Origin: an uncultured Christensenellaceae bacterium | Lineage (GTDB): Bacteria; Bacillota; Clostridia; Christensenellales; Borkfalkiaceae | Direction of reading: 5' to 3' | Assembly: GCA_910588685.1 (NCBI GenBank) | Contig: CAJUPX010000021.1 | Location: forward strand, 1 to 35,393 | DNA: 35,393 nt | Shown here: positions 1-8,148 of the stretch, in pieces | How the letters are laid out: each line of letters begins with the position of its first letter | Position numbering within the stretch: position 1 is the stretch's first letter | The notes under the pieces: generated by a model | What the model was told of the DNA's origin: nothing | What the model saw: only the letters and a program-made list of their open reading frames with translations | Database searches by the model: none | Program-made: the position numbers and the translations under genes

Positions 1-50
1 CTATTTTAACTATATATTGTGAATTTAGCGTTAATAAGTGATTGTGTTTC

Positions 51-971
51 CTAATTAAATCTTTTTGCCACTAAATTAAGTTTTTTATTTAATTCGTTTT
101 CTAGCTTTATTAATATTCCTTTATTTTTAGTTTTTATAAAACTATTATATGTATTAATTACTAGATCACTTTTAACATCTATTGAAGCAAGAAGTTCATT
201 AAAAAATTCAGACTGTCCGAGTTGATTATATGAAGTACTAAGCATAGCCGTAGTAATTGATTTTTCTTGATATTTATAAATCGAAGGAAAAAATTTTATA
301 CCAAATCTATTTTTGTAATCTTCATCTAATCTCGATAAATCGTATTCCTGTCGTTGATTTAATACTGATTCAATTATAATATTGTTTCTGCACGTATTTG
401 TTATATTTTCTTTTATATAACTATGACCATATCGGCGGGAATAGTCAAAGATTTCTTTTGTTAAAGCAGTCAAACTATTAAATGTTTGAGTAATAATATC
501 TACCGTTGTATTATTACTTAATATTTTTTCAAATTCAAATAATGAGTTATCCCACGTATGGATATTCCCACTGTTAAAATTAGTCCGCATAGTGTCAATC
601 AGTTTTAAACACTGTAATCTTATTGCTTCAGGTGCATTATAAGCGTCTTTTTCAGGGCATTCAACAAATTCCAATCCTTTTCCCGTTATTTTATATTTAT
701 ATATACCGTCGTCGCCTTTGGTTGTAAGACTGATTTTGGGATTTTGATATTTTTCGTCGTAGTTGAGTTCGGTAAAATCCCTTTCGGCAATTTTTCCGGA
801 GCCGAATGCGAGCAATGCGTCAAGCACATTTGATTTACCAGAATTGTTTTCGCCTATCAAAATAACCAAATTGCCCATTTCACCCTTTTTCATCGAATTG
901 TTTAAAACAAAGGTTTCCTTGCTTTCAAGTCCGATATTTCTGAATTTTTCAATTTCTAATACTCTCTTCAT
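51..971 (-). CDS. AAA-type P-loop ATPase, C-terminally truncated or frameshifted
   Basis: A RecF/SMC-like AAA ATPase of about 306 residues. The N-terminus reads as a short beta strand (RVLEIEKFRNIG) followed by a clear Walker A, GENNSGKS, near residue 40. The ATG at 971 is preferred because GAGGGA lies 9 bases upstream; a TTG at 986 in the same frame is the alternative. No Walker B or ABC-type signature is seen before the TAG at 51-53. Relatives of this kind usually carry these in a C-terminal half, so the gene appears to be missing it. The +1 frame just past the stop stays open to the window edge, so a frameshift near position 55 is plausible. The gene starts 4 bases after the HTH gene ends, so the two are co-transcribed. 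Its 3' two thirds (51-640) are visibly more AT-rich than its start. Function unknown; DNA-associated or defence-related ATPases look like this, but nothing here proves it. Confidence 0.7.
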   Translation of the reverse strand: MKRVLEIEKFRNIGLESKETFVLNNSMKKGEMGNLVILIGENNSGKSNVLDALLAFGSGKIAERDFTELNYDEKYQNPKISLTTKGDDGIYKYKITGKGLEFVECPEKDAYNAPEAIRLQCLKLIDTMRTNFNSGNIHTWDNSLFEFEKILSNNTTVDIITQTFNSLTALTKEIFDYSRRYGHSYIKENITNTCRNNIIIESVLNQRQEYDLSRLDEDYKNRFGIKFFPSIYKYQEKSITTAMLSTSYNQLGQSEFFNELLASIDVKSDLVINTYNSFIKTKNKGILIKLENELNKKLNLVAKRFN

Positions 972-975
972 AATT

Positions 976-1458
976 TTATCCCTCAACGTTATTTAATGTT
1001 TTAAGCTCTTGCAAAAGCGCATTATACGGCGCCAACGATTTTTCTTCCTGCGCGGTGCGTTTTTTCTTTTTCAGTATTGCGACGACATCGCTTAAATAAA
1101 AAATCACGTAGTCCAAAAAATCGTTATCAACGCAATTAATTATAAATTTGCTCTTTTTTGAATCAGGATTTTCAACAATGCATTTTTTTAATTTTTTGAA
1201 TGCTTCCTGCTCATCGGATTTTGCAAGCTCTTCAACTTCAACCAAATTAGTTAAAATATAGTTTATTACGTTTCGCTTGCCCGCCAGCTGATTTTCAGTG
1301 ATGTAATTAAACAATCCCAATACTTTTAAATTAATTTGCCCGTATTTCTTTTTGTCGTACAGCTCCATATAGTTATACAGCGTCGGACGTGAAATTTGCA
1401 GATACTCGGCAAGTTCCGTAAGTTTTAAGTCGATTTCTTTAAATCTTTCTCTTAACAT
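976..1458 (-). CDS. Small HTH DNA-binding protein
   Basis: A 160-residue protein with an N-terminal helix-turn-helix (ELAEYLQISRPTLYNYMELY, about residues 13-32) and a helical, lysine- and glutamate-rich C-terminal part with no recognised domain. The ATG at 1458 is chosen because AGGTGG lies 4 bases upstream and a strong promoter ends just before it; an in-frame extension to 1542 would run through that promoter. It is immediately followed by the P-loop ATPase gene, so it is probably the regulator or partner of that ATPase. The palindrome upstream could be its own operator. Function beyond DNA binding is not recognised. Confidence 0.75.
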   Translation of the reverse strand: MLRERFKEIDLKLTELAEYLQISRPTLYNYMELYDKKKYGQINLKVLGLFNYITENQLAGKRNVINYILTNLVEVEELAKSDEQEAFKKLKKCIVENPDSKKSKFIINCVDNDFLDYVIFYLSDVVAILKKKKRTAQEEKSLAPYNALLQELKTLNNVEG

Positions 1459-1474
1459 TTTACCACCTGATTTA

Positions 1475-1503
1475 ATGATAGCCCACTTTACATAATTTGT
1501 CAA
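1475..1503 (-). promoter_or_regulatory. Sigma-A promoter of the HTH/ATPase pair
   Basis: On the minus strand a perfect TTGACA (1498-1503) is separated by exactly 17 bases from TATCAT (1475-1480). The predicted transcript start is about 10 bases before the ATG at 1458, so the leader is little more than the SD. Confidence 0.75.
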
Positions 1504-1508
1504 GCATA

Positions 1509-1527
1509 TTTTACAAAATTTGTAAAA
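1509..1527 (-). promoter_or_regulatory. Perfect palindrome, possible operator
   Basis: TTTTACAAA and TTTGTAAAA flank a single central base, giving a perfect 9-bp dyad just upstream of the -35 box. A further TTTACAAAA half-site follows at about 1531-1539. The spacing and AT-rich dyad suit an HTH dimer and possible autoregulation by the neighbouring regulator, which is an inference. Confidence 0.5.
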
Positions 1528-1537
1528 TTTTTTACAA

Positions 1538-1573
1538 AACACAGCGCGGGGCGTTTTCGCCCCGCGCTGTGTT
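1538..1573 (-). terminator. Terminator of the spoVA operon
   Basis: A perfect 16-bp GC-rich stem (arms 1538-1553 and 1558-1573) with a 4-base loop lies 15 bases beyond the spoVAE stop. On the minus strand it runs into a T-rich stretch. It also insulates the divergent-looking boundary with the HTH promoter region. Confidence 0.85.
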
Positions 1574-1588
1574 CATATATACGAATTA

Positions 1589-1972
1589 TTAATTACGCTT
1601 TGTGCGCGATTTGAATATCAACGCCATAATAAAGGCAAATACCACGGCTGCGGTAACGCCTGCGCTCGCAGCGGCAAGAGAACCGGTTATAGCCGAAAAA
1701 AAGCCTTTCTCCGCGCCCTTTATAGCGCCCTGCGCCAACAGGTATCCGAAGCCCGATATGGGCACCGTCGCGCCCGCGCCGCCGAATTCAACAAGCGGCT
1801 GATATAATCCCAACGCAGTAAGCGCCACTCCCGCCAACATAAAATAAACGAGTATCTTGCCCGCGGTTAAGTCGGTAAAGTTAATTATCAGCTGAGCGAT
1901 AAGACATATTCCGCCGCCGACTATAAACGCTTTTATAAACTGTAATAATATTTCCAACATCTCGCTGCCCAT
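1589..1972 (-). CDS. spoVAE: Stage V sporulation protein AE (SpoVAE/AEb)
   Basis: A 127-residue integral membrane protein of the SpoVA complex, the channel that moves dipicolinic acid with Ca2+ into the forespore and out at germination. Three or four hydrophobic segments are visible, with the family-typical stretches LLQFIKAFIVGGGICLIAQ near the N-terminus and GFGYLLAQGAIKGA in the middle. The ATG at 1972 is chosen because GGAGG lies 7 bases upstream and the length then fits the family; a longer in-frame extension overlaps spoVAD. It starts 2 bases after the spoVAD stop, so translation is probably coupled. Expression in the forespore (sigma-G) is expected from the family. Confidence 0.92.
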   Translation of the reverse strand: MGSEMLEILLQFIKAFIVGGGICLIAQLIINFTDLTAGKILVYFMLAGVALTALGLYQPLVEFGGAGATVPISGFGYLLAQGAIKGAEKGFFSAITGSLAAASAGVTAAVVFAFIMALIFKSRTKRN

Positions 1973-1974
1973 AC

Positions 1975-2997
1975 TCACACCTCCAACTGTACTGCGTGGC
2001 TTATGCACGGTATACTTTCACCCTGTCCCGAAGAAACGGTAGACAGAAGCGCGCCTGTCGCCGCAAACAATATGCGCTTATAAAGCCCCGCACCCATTTT
2101 AGATAAAATGTATGAATTCAAAACGGTTGCGGAACACCCTGCGCCGCTTCCGCCCTGGAATTCGTCCTCGATTACCTTATAAATTATTTCTCCGCAATCA
2201 ACGTGCATTTCGGATATATCGTATCCTTTTTCCCAGGTGAGATCCTTTAAAATACGGCTTCCGAGCGCGCCGAGGTCGCCCGTTAAAATCATATCGTAAT
2301 CTGTCGGCTCCGTGCCTGTATCCTTAAAGTGCTGCATTATAGTATCCGCCGCCGCGGGAGCCATTGCCGCGCCCATATTGTTTACGTCGGTAACACCGAA
2401 ATCGCAGACCTTTCCCATAGTTCCGTTTACTATTTTTACACCTCTGTCATTTGCTTGATCCGCATTTGTAATCAAACAACCGCCCGCGCCCGTAACCGTC
2501 CACTGAGCCTGAGGCGGACGCGTACAGCCGAGCTCCAACGGATATCTGTACTGTCTTTCGGCGGACGCGAAGTGCGAACCCGTCGCGGCAACCGCGTTTT
2601 TAACGTAACCCGCGTTAACCATCATTGCGCCGAGCAAAATACTTTCGCTCATAGTAGAGCACGCCGAATATACGCCGAGAAAAGGGAAATCGAAATCCCT
2701 GGCGGCAAAGCTTGCAGAGATAATCTGGTTTAACAAATCGCCCGATAAAAGCAAATCAACGTCGGTTTGTTTAAAACCTGCTTTTTCTATGGCGAGAGAT
2801 ATTACGTTTGACAGCATTTTGCACTCGGCTTTTTCAAACGTGCTTTCGCCGTACATATCGTCCTGCAAAGTTATATCCGCAAAAGAACCGATAATGCCGG
2901 TACTCTCTTTGCTGCCGCAAATTGCCGCGGAAGAGATAATCCGCGGGGAGTTTTCAAAAAATACAGTGTGACCTTTAGACGGGCTGAATTTAAGCAT
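1975..2997 (-). CDS. spoVAD: Stage V sporulation protein AD (SpoVAD)
   Basis: A 340-residue soluble protein with the thiolase/ketoacyl-synthase-like fold of SpoVAD, the dipicolinate-binding subunit of the SpoVA system. The family features are the N-terminal VFFENSPRIISSAA, then FEKAECKML, and a middle VYSACSTMSESILLGAMM around the former thiolase cysteine site, followed by SHFASAERQYRYPLELG. Length is as expected. It heads a two-gene unit with spoVAE. spoVAC, which in most Clostridia and Bacillus sits directly upstream, is not here: the next gene upstream belongs to the polysaccharide operon. No strong SD precedes the ATG and no confident sigma-G promoter could be picked. Confidence 0.93.
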   Translation of the reverse strand: MLKFSPSKGHTVFFENSPRIISSAAICGSKESTGIIGSFADITLQDDMYGESTFEKAECKMLSNVISLAIEKAGFKQTDVDLLLSGDLLNQIISASFAARDFDFPFLGVYSACSTMSESILLGAMMVNAGYVKNAVAATGSHFASAERQYRYPLELGCTRPPQAQWTVTGAGGCLITNADQANDRGVKIVNGTMGKVCDFGVTDVNNMGAAMAPAAADTIMQHFKDTGTEPTDYDMILTGDLGALGSRILKDLTWEKGYDISEMHVDCGEIIYKVIEDEFQGGSGAGCSATVLNSYILSKMGAGLYKRILFAATGALLSTVSSGQGESIPCISHAVQLEV

Positions 2998-3094
2998 ATG
3001 TATAGGGCAACGATATTTTTTCTGTTTGAAATATAGTTTTTTCCAATTATATTTTTTTATACCGACTTTTCAAAGCAAACAAATTTATACAAAA

Positions 3095-3120
3095 ATTAAA
3101 AAGCCGGGCTTTAACCCGGC
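3095..3120 (-). terminator. Terminator of the polysaccharide operon
   Basis: GCCGGG and CCCGGC (3103-3108 and 3115-3120) form a hairpin with a 6-base loop; on the minus strand it is followed directly by TTTTTAATTTTT. It lies 14 bases after the flippase gene and separates it from spoVAD. Confidence 0.85.
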
Positions 3121-3133
3121 AATATAAACATAT

Positions 3134-4705
3134 TTATTTAATATCTTGCTTGCTTTTAAATTTATTCTTTACTTTTGAAAGGCTTATAAGCATATAATGT
3201 CTGAAATCTTTGTCGGAAAAAACAACAAATATACAAGGTATAATAGCTATTGAAACGGCAATAAGCCCGTTTATAAGCAATTCTTTCCACTGACTGTCAT
3301 AAGACTGTAAAGAAAAATTCAATAAAACCAAGGCAACGGCAAAAACAGCGATATAGATATAATTTCTTAAATAATATTTAAACGTCTTATCTTTAAATGC
3401 GTATTTATACAGGACGTGCGGTTCAATAATATGACAAATAATCAAATTCGTAATAATCGTAGCTACAATTACACCGACAACCGCAAAATCGTCGTTAAAC
3501 AAATATGAAAACAGATAAACAAAACCTATTGACAGCGCAATATTGAGTATACCCTCGAATAACGGTTTCCATCTGTCATTATAAAACGTTCCTGTAGCAT
3601 CTCTGAAAAGCAACGTAGCCTGCCGCATAAACTGTATAAAATAATTCAACGTAATAATAAAAGATATAGATTTAATCAACCTCAAATCGTTACCGTCCGT
3701 ACTGAAACATAACGTTACGATATTATCTATAACACCGTAATATCCAAGGAAGAAAATAATTCCTATTATAAAATTAAACGTATGGAAAAAATTAAAATAT
3801 TTTACTATCGACGATTTATCATCCTGAACGCATAAGTGTCCTATTATTGAAGTAAGCGGCGTAAAAAATAAAGTTAAAACTCCCGTCATCGACGTCATTA
3901 TAGTAGTATAATTTGTATACTTCCCTAATATTACTACACCGATAAACGTTGAAATAATTATACTGTCGGCAGTATTGACAAGAACGTTACCAATTTTGTG
4001 CATAAACATAGCTTTTATATTTTTAGTAACTTCTTTTTTTGTCTCCGCACAAATAATCTGTTTGTTCTTAATTATATTATTATACTTTCTTCTTGTGTAT
4101 ATTTCGGTGATGATCCATTGAAATAAAGCCGATATTATACGGCACATTAAAAACCAGAAAAAAGATTGCGTATAAATAAGAACCAATACTTGCAACAGCA
4201 ATTGAATAAGTTGACCGCTTGAAGTAATTATTGTTGTTATATAATTGTTCTTGTAAGCATTTATAAGTGAAGTTTTGGAGCTGAAAAGATAAGTAATTAC
4301 TACAGATATTAACATTACAAAAAATGTTACATATAAATTAACATTTTCCACGTTATATCCCTTCGCCAAATACTGTAAAAACGGCATTAAAAGTAAACCG
4401 CAACAAGTTATAATCAGGCTTATTATCAAATAAAGTTTAGTGAACAATTTGTAAAGCGCCGAAACCTTATCGTTGTCATTCTCAACAATAGGTTTATACA
4501 TACAAAATGTGATGGCGGCGCCAACCCCTAATTCTGTTACAGCCAAAAAATCAAGTATACTTATATAAAGCGAATTTAAGCCGTTAATTTCATTGCCTAT
4601 ATATTGTATAAGAAATCTTCTTACAAGCAGGTTACTTATAAGAAGAGCTATTTTGAATATAATTGATATACTTACGTTTAATAAACTTCTTTTCTTATCC
4701 AACAT
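3134..4705 (-). CDS. Polysaccharide flippase, Wzx/MATE-like
   Basis: A protein of about 523 residues with 12-14 hydrophobic segments spread over its length. The N-terminal pattern (KIALLISNLLVRRFLIQYIG, then LGVGAAITFCMY) is that of oligosaccharide flippases of the MOP superfamily, which move undecaprenyl-linked repeat units across the membrane. A GTG six bases upstream (4711) is an alternative start; neither has a good SD. It is the last gene of the operon. The gene is strongly AT-rich, as usual for horizontally exchanged Wzx genes. Substrate cannot be read from the sequence. Confidence 0.85.
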   Translation of the reverse strand: MLDKKRSLLNVSISIIFKIALLISNLLVRRFLIQYIGNEINGLNSLYISILDFLAVTELGVGAAITFCMYKPIVENDNDKVSALYKLFTKLYLIISLIITCCGLLLMPFLQYLAKGYNVENVNLYVTFFVMLISVVITYLFSSKTSLINAYKNNYITTIITSSGQLIQLLLQVLVLIYTQSFFWFLMCRIISALFQWIITEIYTRRKYNNIIKNKQIICAETKKEVTKNIKAMFMHKIGNVLVNTADSIIISTFIGVVILGKYTNYTTIMTSMTGVLTLFFTPLTSIIGHLCVQDDKSSIVKYFNFFHTFNFIIGIIFFLGYYGVIDNIVTLCFSTDGNDLRLIKSISFIITLNYFIQFMRQATLLFRDATGTFYNDRWKPLFEGILNIALSIGFVYLFSYLFNDDFAVVGVIVATIITNLIICHIIEPHVLYKYAFKDKTFKYYLRNYIYIAVFAVALVLLNFSLQSYDSQWKELLINGLIAVSIAIIPCIFVVFSDKDFRHYMLISLSKVKNKFKSKQDIK

Positions 4706-4729
4706 AAACACTTTTACCGAATAAAAATA

Positions 4730-5848
4730 TTAATGTGCTTCTAATTCATCTAACAACAATCTAACGGAATTGTCCCAATTAAGCAATTTGGAATATTGTA
4801 TCATCTTCATTGATTGATTTTTTAACTCCGCAAAATTTTTAATGGCAAATTGCATTGCTTCAACCAGACTGTCAACGCTATTAGGCTCACAAAAAATCCC
4901 CACATCTCCGTCGCAAAGCTGTTCTTTAAGTCCACCCGTATTAGAAGCTATTACTGCAGTTCCGTACTCGTATGCTATAGCAATAACACCGGATTGCGTT
5001 GCATCAATGTATGGTAAAACACAAACTGTATTCCGCTCTAAAAAATACGAAGATATTTCATTATCTTCAATATATTTATTCACTAACTTAACATTATTTA
5101 ATTTATTAAAATAATTTTCGTACTGTTTAAAATCACCGCCGCCTACCACATTAAGAAAAATATTATCAAAAGTTTTTTCAATTTTTTCAAATGCTTTTAA
5201 AAGGATTTCTATTCCTTTATATTTCGTTATCCTTCCAAAAAACAAGAAATTTATTTTCTCGTTTTCTACATATTCAGTAGTTTTATCGCAATTACTGTAA
5301 TTCATTAAACAATGAGGCATATAACTAATGTTACCAGGACTTAAGTTATATTGCTCCACGCAAACGGGAATGAATTTTTTAGACAAAACAACAATTCTGT
5401 CCATTTTCCTTATTTGTTTGTACTGTAAATTTTTTCTGTTTTTACGCTCATCGGAATGCGGCAGCGGATCGTGTACAAATAGTATATTGTTTTGTGACTT
5501 TATCTTACTTTTTAACAATGAATTCCATCTATGAAAAAAAGTATAAAAAACATAATCAAATTCAATGTTTCCAAGTTTTTTTAAAATTTTTTTATTAAAA
5601 ATAGAAAAATTCACAATCCTTAAATATTTTTGTAAGATATTCAATAATTTATTTTTACTTCTTGTTATTTTAATAAAAATTATATTTTGCTCGGAAAGTA
5701 AATCAATCCAGTTATTTTTATTTATGACATCAATAGGCAACACAGCATACACATTATTACCATTGTTTTTGATAGCCTTAGCAAATTCATAACTAAAAAC
5801 AGGGCAAGATTCCGTAGGATAAAGTCCTGCAACTAAAATATTTTTCAT
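4730..5848 (-). CDS. Glycosyltransferase family 4 (GT-B fold)
   Basis: A 372-residue cytoplasmic glycosyltransferase. The C-terminal nucleotide-sugar half shows INFLFFGRITKYKGIEILLK (about residues 200-220), VVGGGDF, and an acceptor/donor region with TVCVLPYIDATQSGVIAIAY and GGLKEQL, which is the degenerate E-x7-E region of GT4 enzymes. The ATG at 5848 has AGAGGA 7 bases upstream; the longer frame to 5917 overlaps the polymerase gene and is rejected. Strongly AT-rich. It probably adds one sugar of the repeat unit; donor and linkage are unknown. Confidence 0.85.
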   Translation of the reverse strand: MKNILVAGLYPTESCPVFSYEFAKAIKNNGNNVYAVLPIDVINKNNWIDLLSEQNIIFIKITRSKNKLLNILQKYLRIVNFSIFNKKILKKLGNIEFDYVFYTFFHRWNSLLKSKIKSQNNILFVHDPLPHSDERKNRKNLQYKQIRKMDRIVVLSKKFIPVCVEQYNLSPGNISYMPHCLMNYSNCDKTTEYVENEKINFLFFGRITKYKGIEILLKAFEKIEKTFDNIFLNVVGGGDFKQYENYFNKLNNVKLVNKYIEDNEISSYFLERNTVCVLPYIDATQSGVIAIAYEYGTAVIASNTGGLKEQLCDGDVGIFCEPNSVDSLVEAMQFAIKNFAELKNQSMKMIQYSKLLNWDNSVRLLLDELEAH

Positions 5849-5858
5849 TTTAAATCCT

Positions 5859-7052
5859 CTAAAACATAAATTTATAAGGAATAGTACCGGTATAATCCAA
5901 TAAATATACGGACACAATCCAAAAAAGCATAACAGAAGATATTATTATTAAATTCGAAACCAATCTTTTTTCAACTATTATACCTTCTAACGCAGCTTCC
6001 GCACAAGGTAAAATTACAGGAAAATAAACCAAAAAATAAAGTTGTAACCGTCCAAAACTTATAAAATACGAAGAAATGTTAAACAACGAATTAAACGTCA
6101 ATGAAATAAAAAACAAAAATCTTGCAAAAAAGTTGTTCCGATTCCGATAATAATAAACACCGGTAACGAATAGCGCAATTATTCCTAAAAACAACCAGGA
6201 TAAATTAATATCCCTATCCCCATATTCAACGTCAAATATTTCTCCGTAATATTTATCAGGTATTAAATTAAAATAATTTAATATTTTCATTAATAAATAA
6301 AATATTTCTATGCTAAAAAACAAAAATACAATTAAAGCAACTGCAAGCACTATCCTTAATAAATTGTACTTTGATTTGCTTACAAAATAAAGCAACAATA
6401 TAAAAATAAATATAATTGATGATATATGCAGACTGCAAGAAAATGCAAAAAGAAAAAATGTTGATATATAATGTTTATTCAAAAACAAAGTAAACGCAAA
6501 AAAGAGAATTCCGCAAGCTATTATTTGTCTTACTTGGTTTAGAGAATTGTTATAAAAACAACAATAATATATCAACATTCCCAACCAAACGGGAACAGTA
6601 TAATTTACAGATATTTTTTTTAAATATAAATTTAAATTTTTAATTCCAAAATATAATGGTAATATACAAAGAATTTCGTTTACAAAAAACAGCCCTTGCA
6701 AACTATTAAAAATTTTACAAGCTATAAACGCAACCAGCGCATATCCTACGTCCATATAGACAAGCTGCGAGTTGTTTTTTATAATTGAAAAAAAATCAGT
6801 CAGTCCTTTTGATTCGATTGCGCATAAATATAGCGGCTTCATATAAGTATAAACATCAATACCGACGGTTTCATTTCGTAAAGTCGCTAACATAATAGGA
6901 ATTAATAATGCTATAATATTTAATAGTTTACATATATAATTTCCATATTTGTAATTTGAAGATTCGTTTTCCGTATTATATTTTGTCCGCTTTAAATTCT
7001 CACTTAAAAGTATTAATAATACCGATAAACAAAAAGTTATTATATATATCAT
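5859..7052 (-). CDS. EpsG/Wzy-family polysaccharide polymerase
   Basis: A 397-residue protein with about 10-12 membrane segments. It carries the EpsG-family hallmarks: LRNETVGIDVYTY near residue 60 and NSLNQVRQIIACGILFFA near residue 170, then a SLHISS motif. Such proteins polymerise lipid-linked repeat units outside the membrane. It overlaps the upstream glycosyltransferase by 4 bases (ATGA), so it is translationally coupled. Its presence together with a Wzx-like flippase supports a Wzx/Wzy-type export route. Confidence 0.82.
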   Translation of the reverse strand: MIYIITFCLSVLLILLSENLKRTKYNTENESSNYKYGNYICKLLNIIALLIPIMLATLRNETVGIDVYTYMKPLYLCAIESKGLTDFFSIIKNNSQLVYMDVGYALVAFIACKIFNSLQGLFFVNEILCILPLYFGIKNLNLYLKKISVNYTVPVWLGMLIYYCCFYNNSLNQVRQIIACGILFFAFTLFLNKHYISTFFLFAFSCSLHISSIIFIFILLLYFVSKSKYNLLRIVLAVALIVFLFFSIEIFYLLMKILNYFNLIPDKYYGEIFDVEYGDRDINLSWLFLGIIALFVTGVYYYRNRNNFFARFLFFISLTFNSLFNISSYFISFGRLQLYFLVYFPVILPCAEAALEGIIVEKRLVSNLIIISSVMLFWIVSVYLLDYTGTIPYKFMF

Positions 7053-8122
7053 AAAAGTTCTTCAATAAGATTAAACCATTTTTTTTCTATTTCAGAATTT
7101 TCAAATCTTTTGCTGCTTATTTTTGCCTTATCAGAAAAAGCAGCTATTTGTTTTTCATTGTTCATTAACTCTATCAGCACTTTGTTAAATTCTTCTGTAT
7201 TTCCGTTTTCAATTAAATAACCATCCTCGCCCGATTTAACGATCTCAGAAGGTCCGGTATCATAGTCAAAAGAAATTATAGGCAATCCGAAAGACTGCGC
7301 CTCTATCATTGTCATAGGCAAGCCTTCAAAACGTGCCGTAGAAACGTATATTTTTGCCTTTTTATAAATCTCGTCTATTTTATTTGTCGCCGCTGTAATT
7401 TCAACGTTATTTAAACCGTATTCCTTTATTATTTGTATTAAGTTATAGTATTCCTCACCGGAGCCTACAATCTGCAACTTCCAATCGTTCATCGATTTTT
7501 CTATTTTACTCCAGGTTTTTAACAGTATATCAAATCCTTTTTGATATGTTAATCTTCCTACGCTTAGAACAATATTCTCTCTTAATCCATTATCGACTTC
7601 AACATCTTTATACGGCGTCGGATTATATATACTTGTTATTTTCGACTTCATTTCAGGCAATGCATCCTGATAATACATCTTATCTTTTTCAGTAAGCGTA
7701 ACTATATATTCCGCTTTTTTTGCCGACATACGCCGACCGATCTTATTAAGACCGACATTTGCGTTAAAATTAAAATGCTCCCACGTTATGCTTTTATATT
7801 TATATTTTTTTTTCAACAACAGAGTATAAATGCTCAAAGAGGCAAATACGTCTATGACTAAATCAACTTTGTTTTTTGAATAATATTTTTTTAAAGCGTG
7901 CAATACTTTGAAAAAATATTTTTTATTGTTTATTTCATTTTTATCTATCAGCGTTAATAATTTTATATTTTTATTGATTTTATAAAAACTGCTATTATCG
8001 CCGCATATGCTTAAAATAGTAATATTATACTTATTAGATAAAGCGTTAGCTATAATGGAAGTTACTCTTTCACTTCCGGCAGAACGCGAAAAATTTTGAA
8101 TAAAAAAAGTAATATTCTTCAT
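7049..8122 (-). CDS. Glycosyltransferase family 4
   Basis: A 357-residue GT4 enzyme. The N-terminal half starts with FFIQNFSRSAGSERVTSIIA, the usual acceptor-side glycine-rich loop. The C-terminal half has NIVLSVGRLTYQKGFDILLK, LQIVGSGEEY and YVSTARFEGLPMTMIEAQSF, where the two glutamates seven residues apart are the donor-binding pair. IISFDYDTGPSEIV is typical of the galactosyl/N-acetylgalactosaminyl group, but the donor is not certain. The SD is weak. It sits 26 bases after the preceding gene in the operon. Confidence 0.85.
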   Translation of the reverse strand: MKNITFFIQNFSRSAGSERVTSIIANALSNKYNITILSICGDNSSFYKINKNIKLLTLIDKNEINNKKYFFKVLHALKKYYSKNKVDLVIDVFASLSIYTLLLKKKYKYKSITWEHFNFNANVGLNKIGRRMSAKKAEYIVTLTEKDKMYYQDALPEMKSKITSIYNPTPYKDVEVDNGLRENIVLSVGRLTYQKGFDILLKTWSKIEKSMNDWKLQIVGSGEEYYNLIQIIKEYGLNNVEITAATNKIDEIYKKAKIYVSTARFEGLPMTMIEAQSFGLPIISFDYDTGPSEIVKSGEDGYLIENGNTEEFNKVLIELMNNEKQIAAFSDKAKISSKRFENSEIEKKWFNLIEELL

Positions 8123-8148
8123 TTAAATACTAATCTCTATTTATAACG

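Noticed and set aside
51..1542. Known phage-defence system (OLD/Gabija/retron type)
   Set aside because: Only an HTH protein and half an ATPase are visible; no nuclease, reverse transcriptase or effector domain supports naming one.
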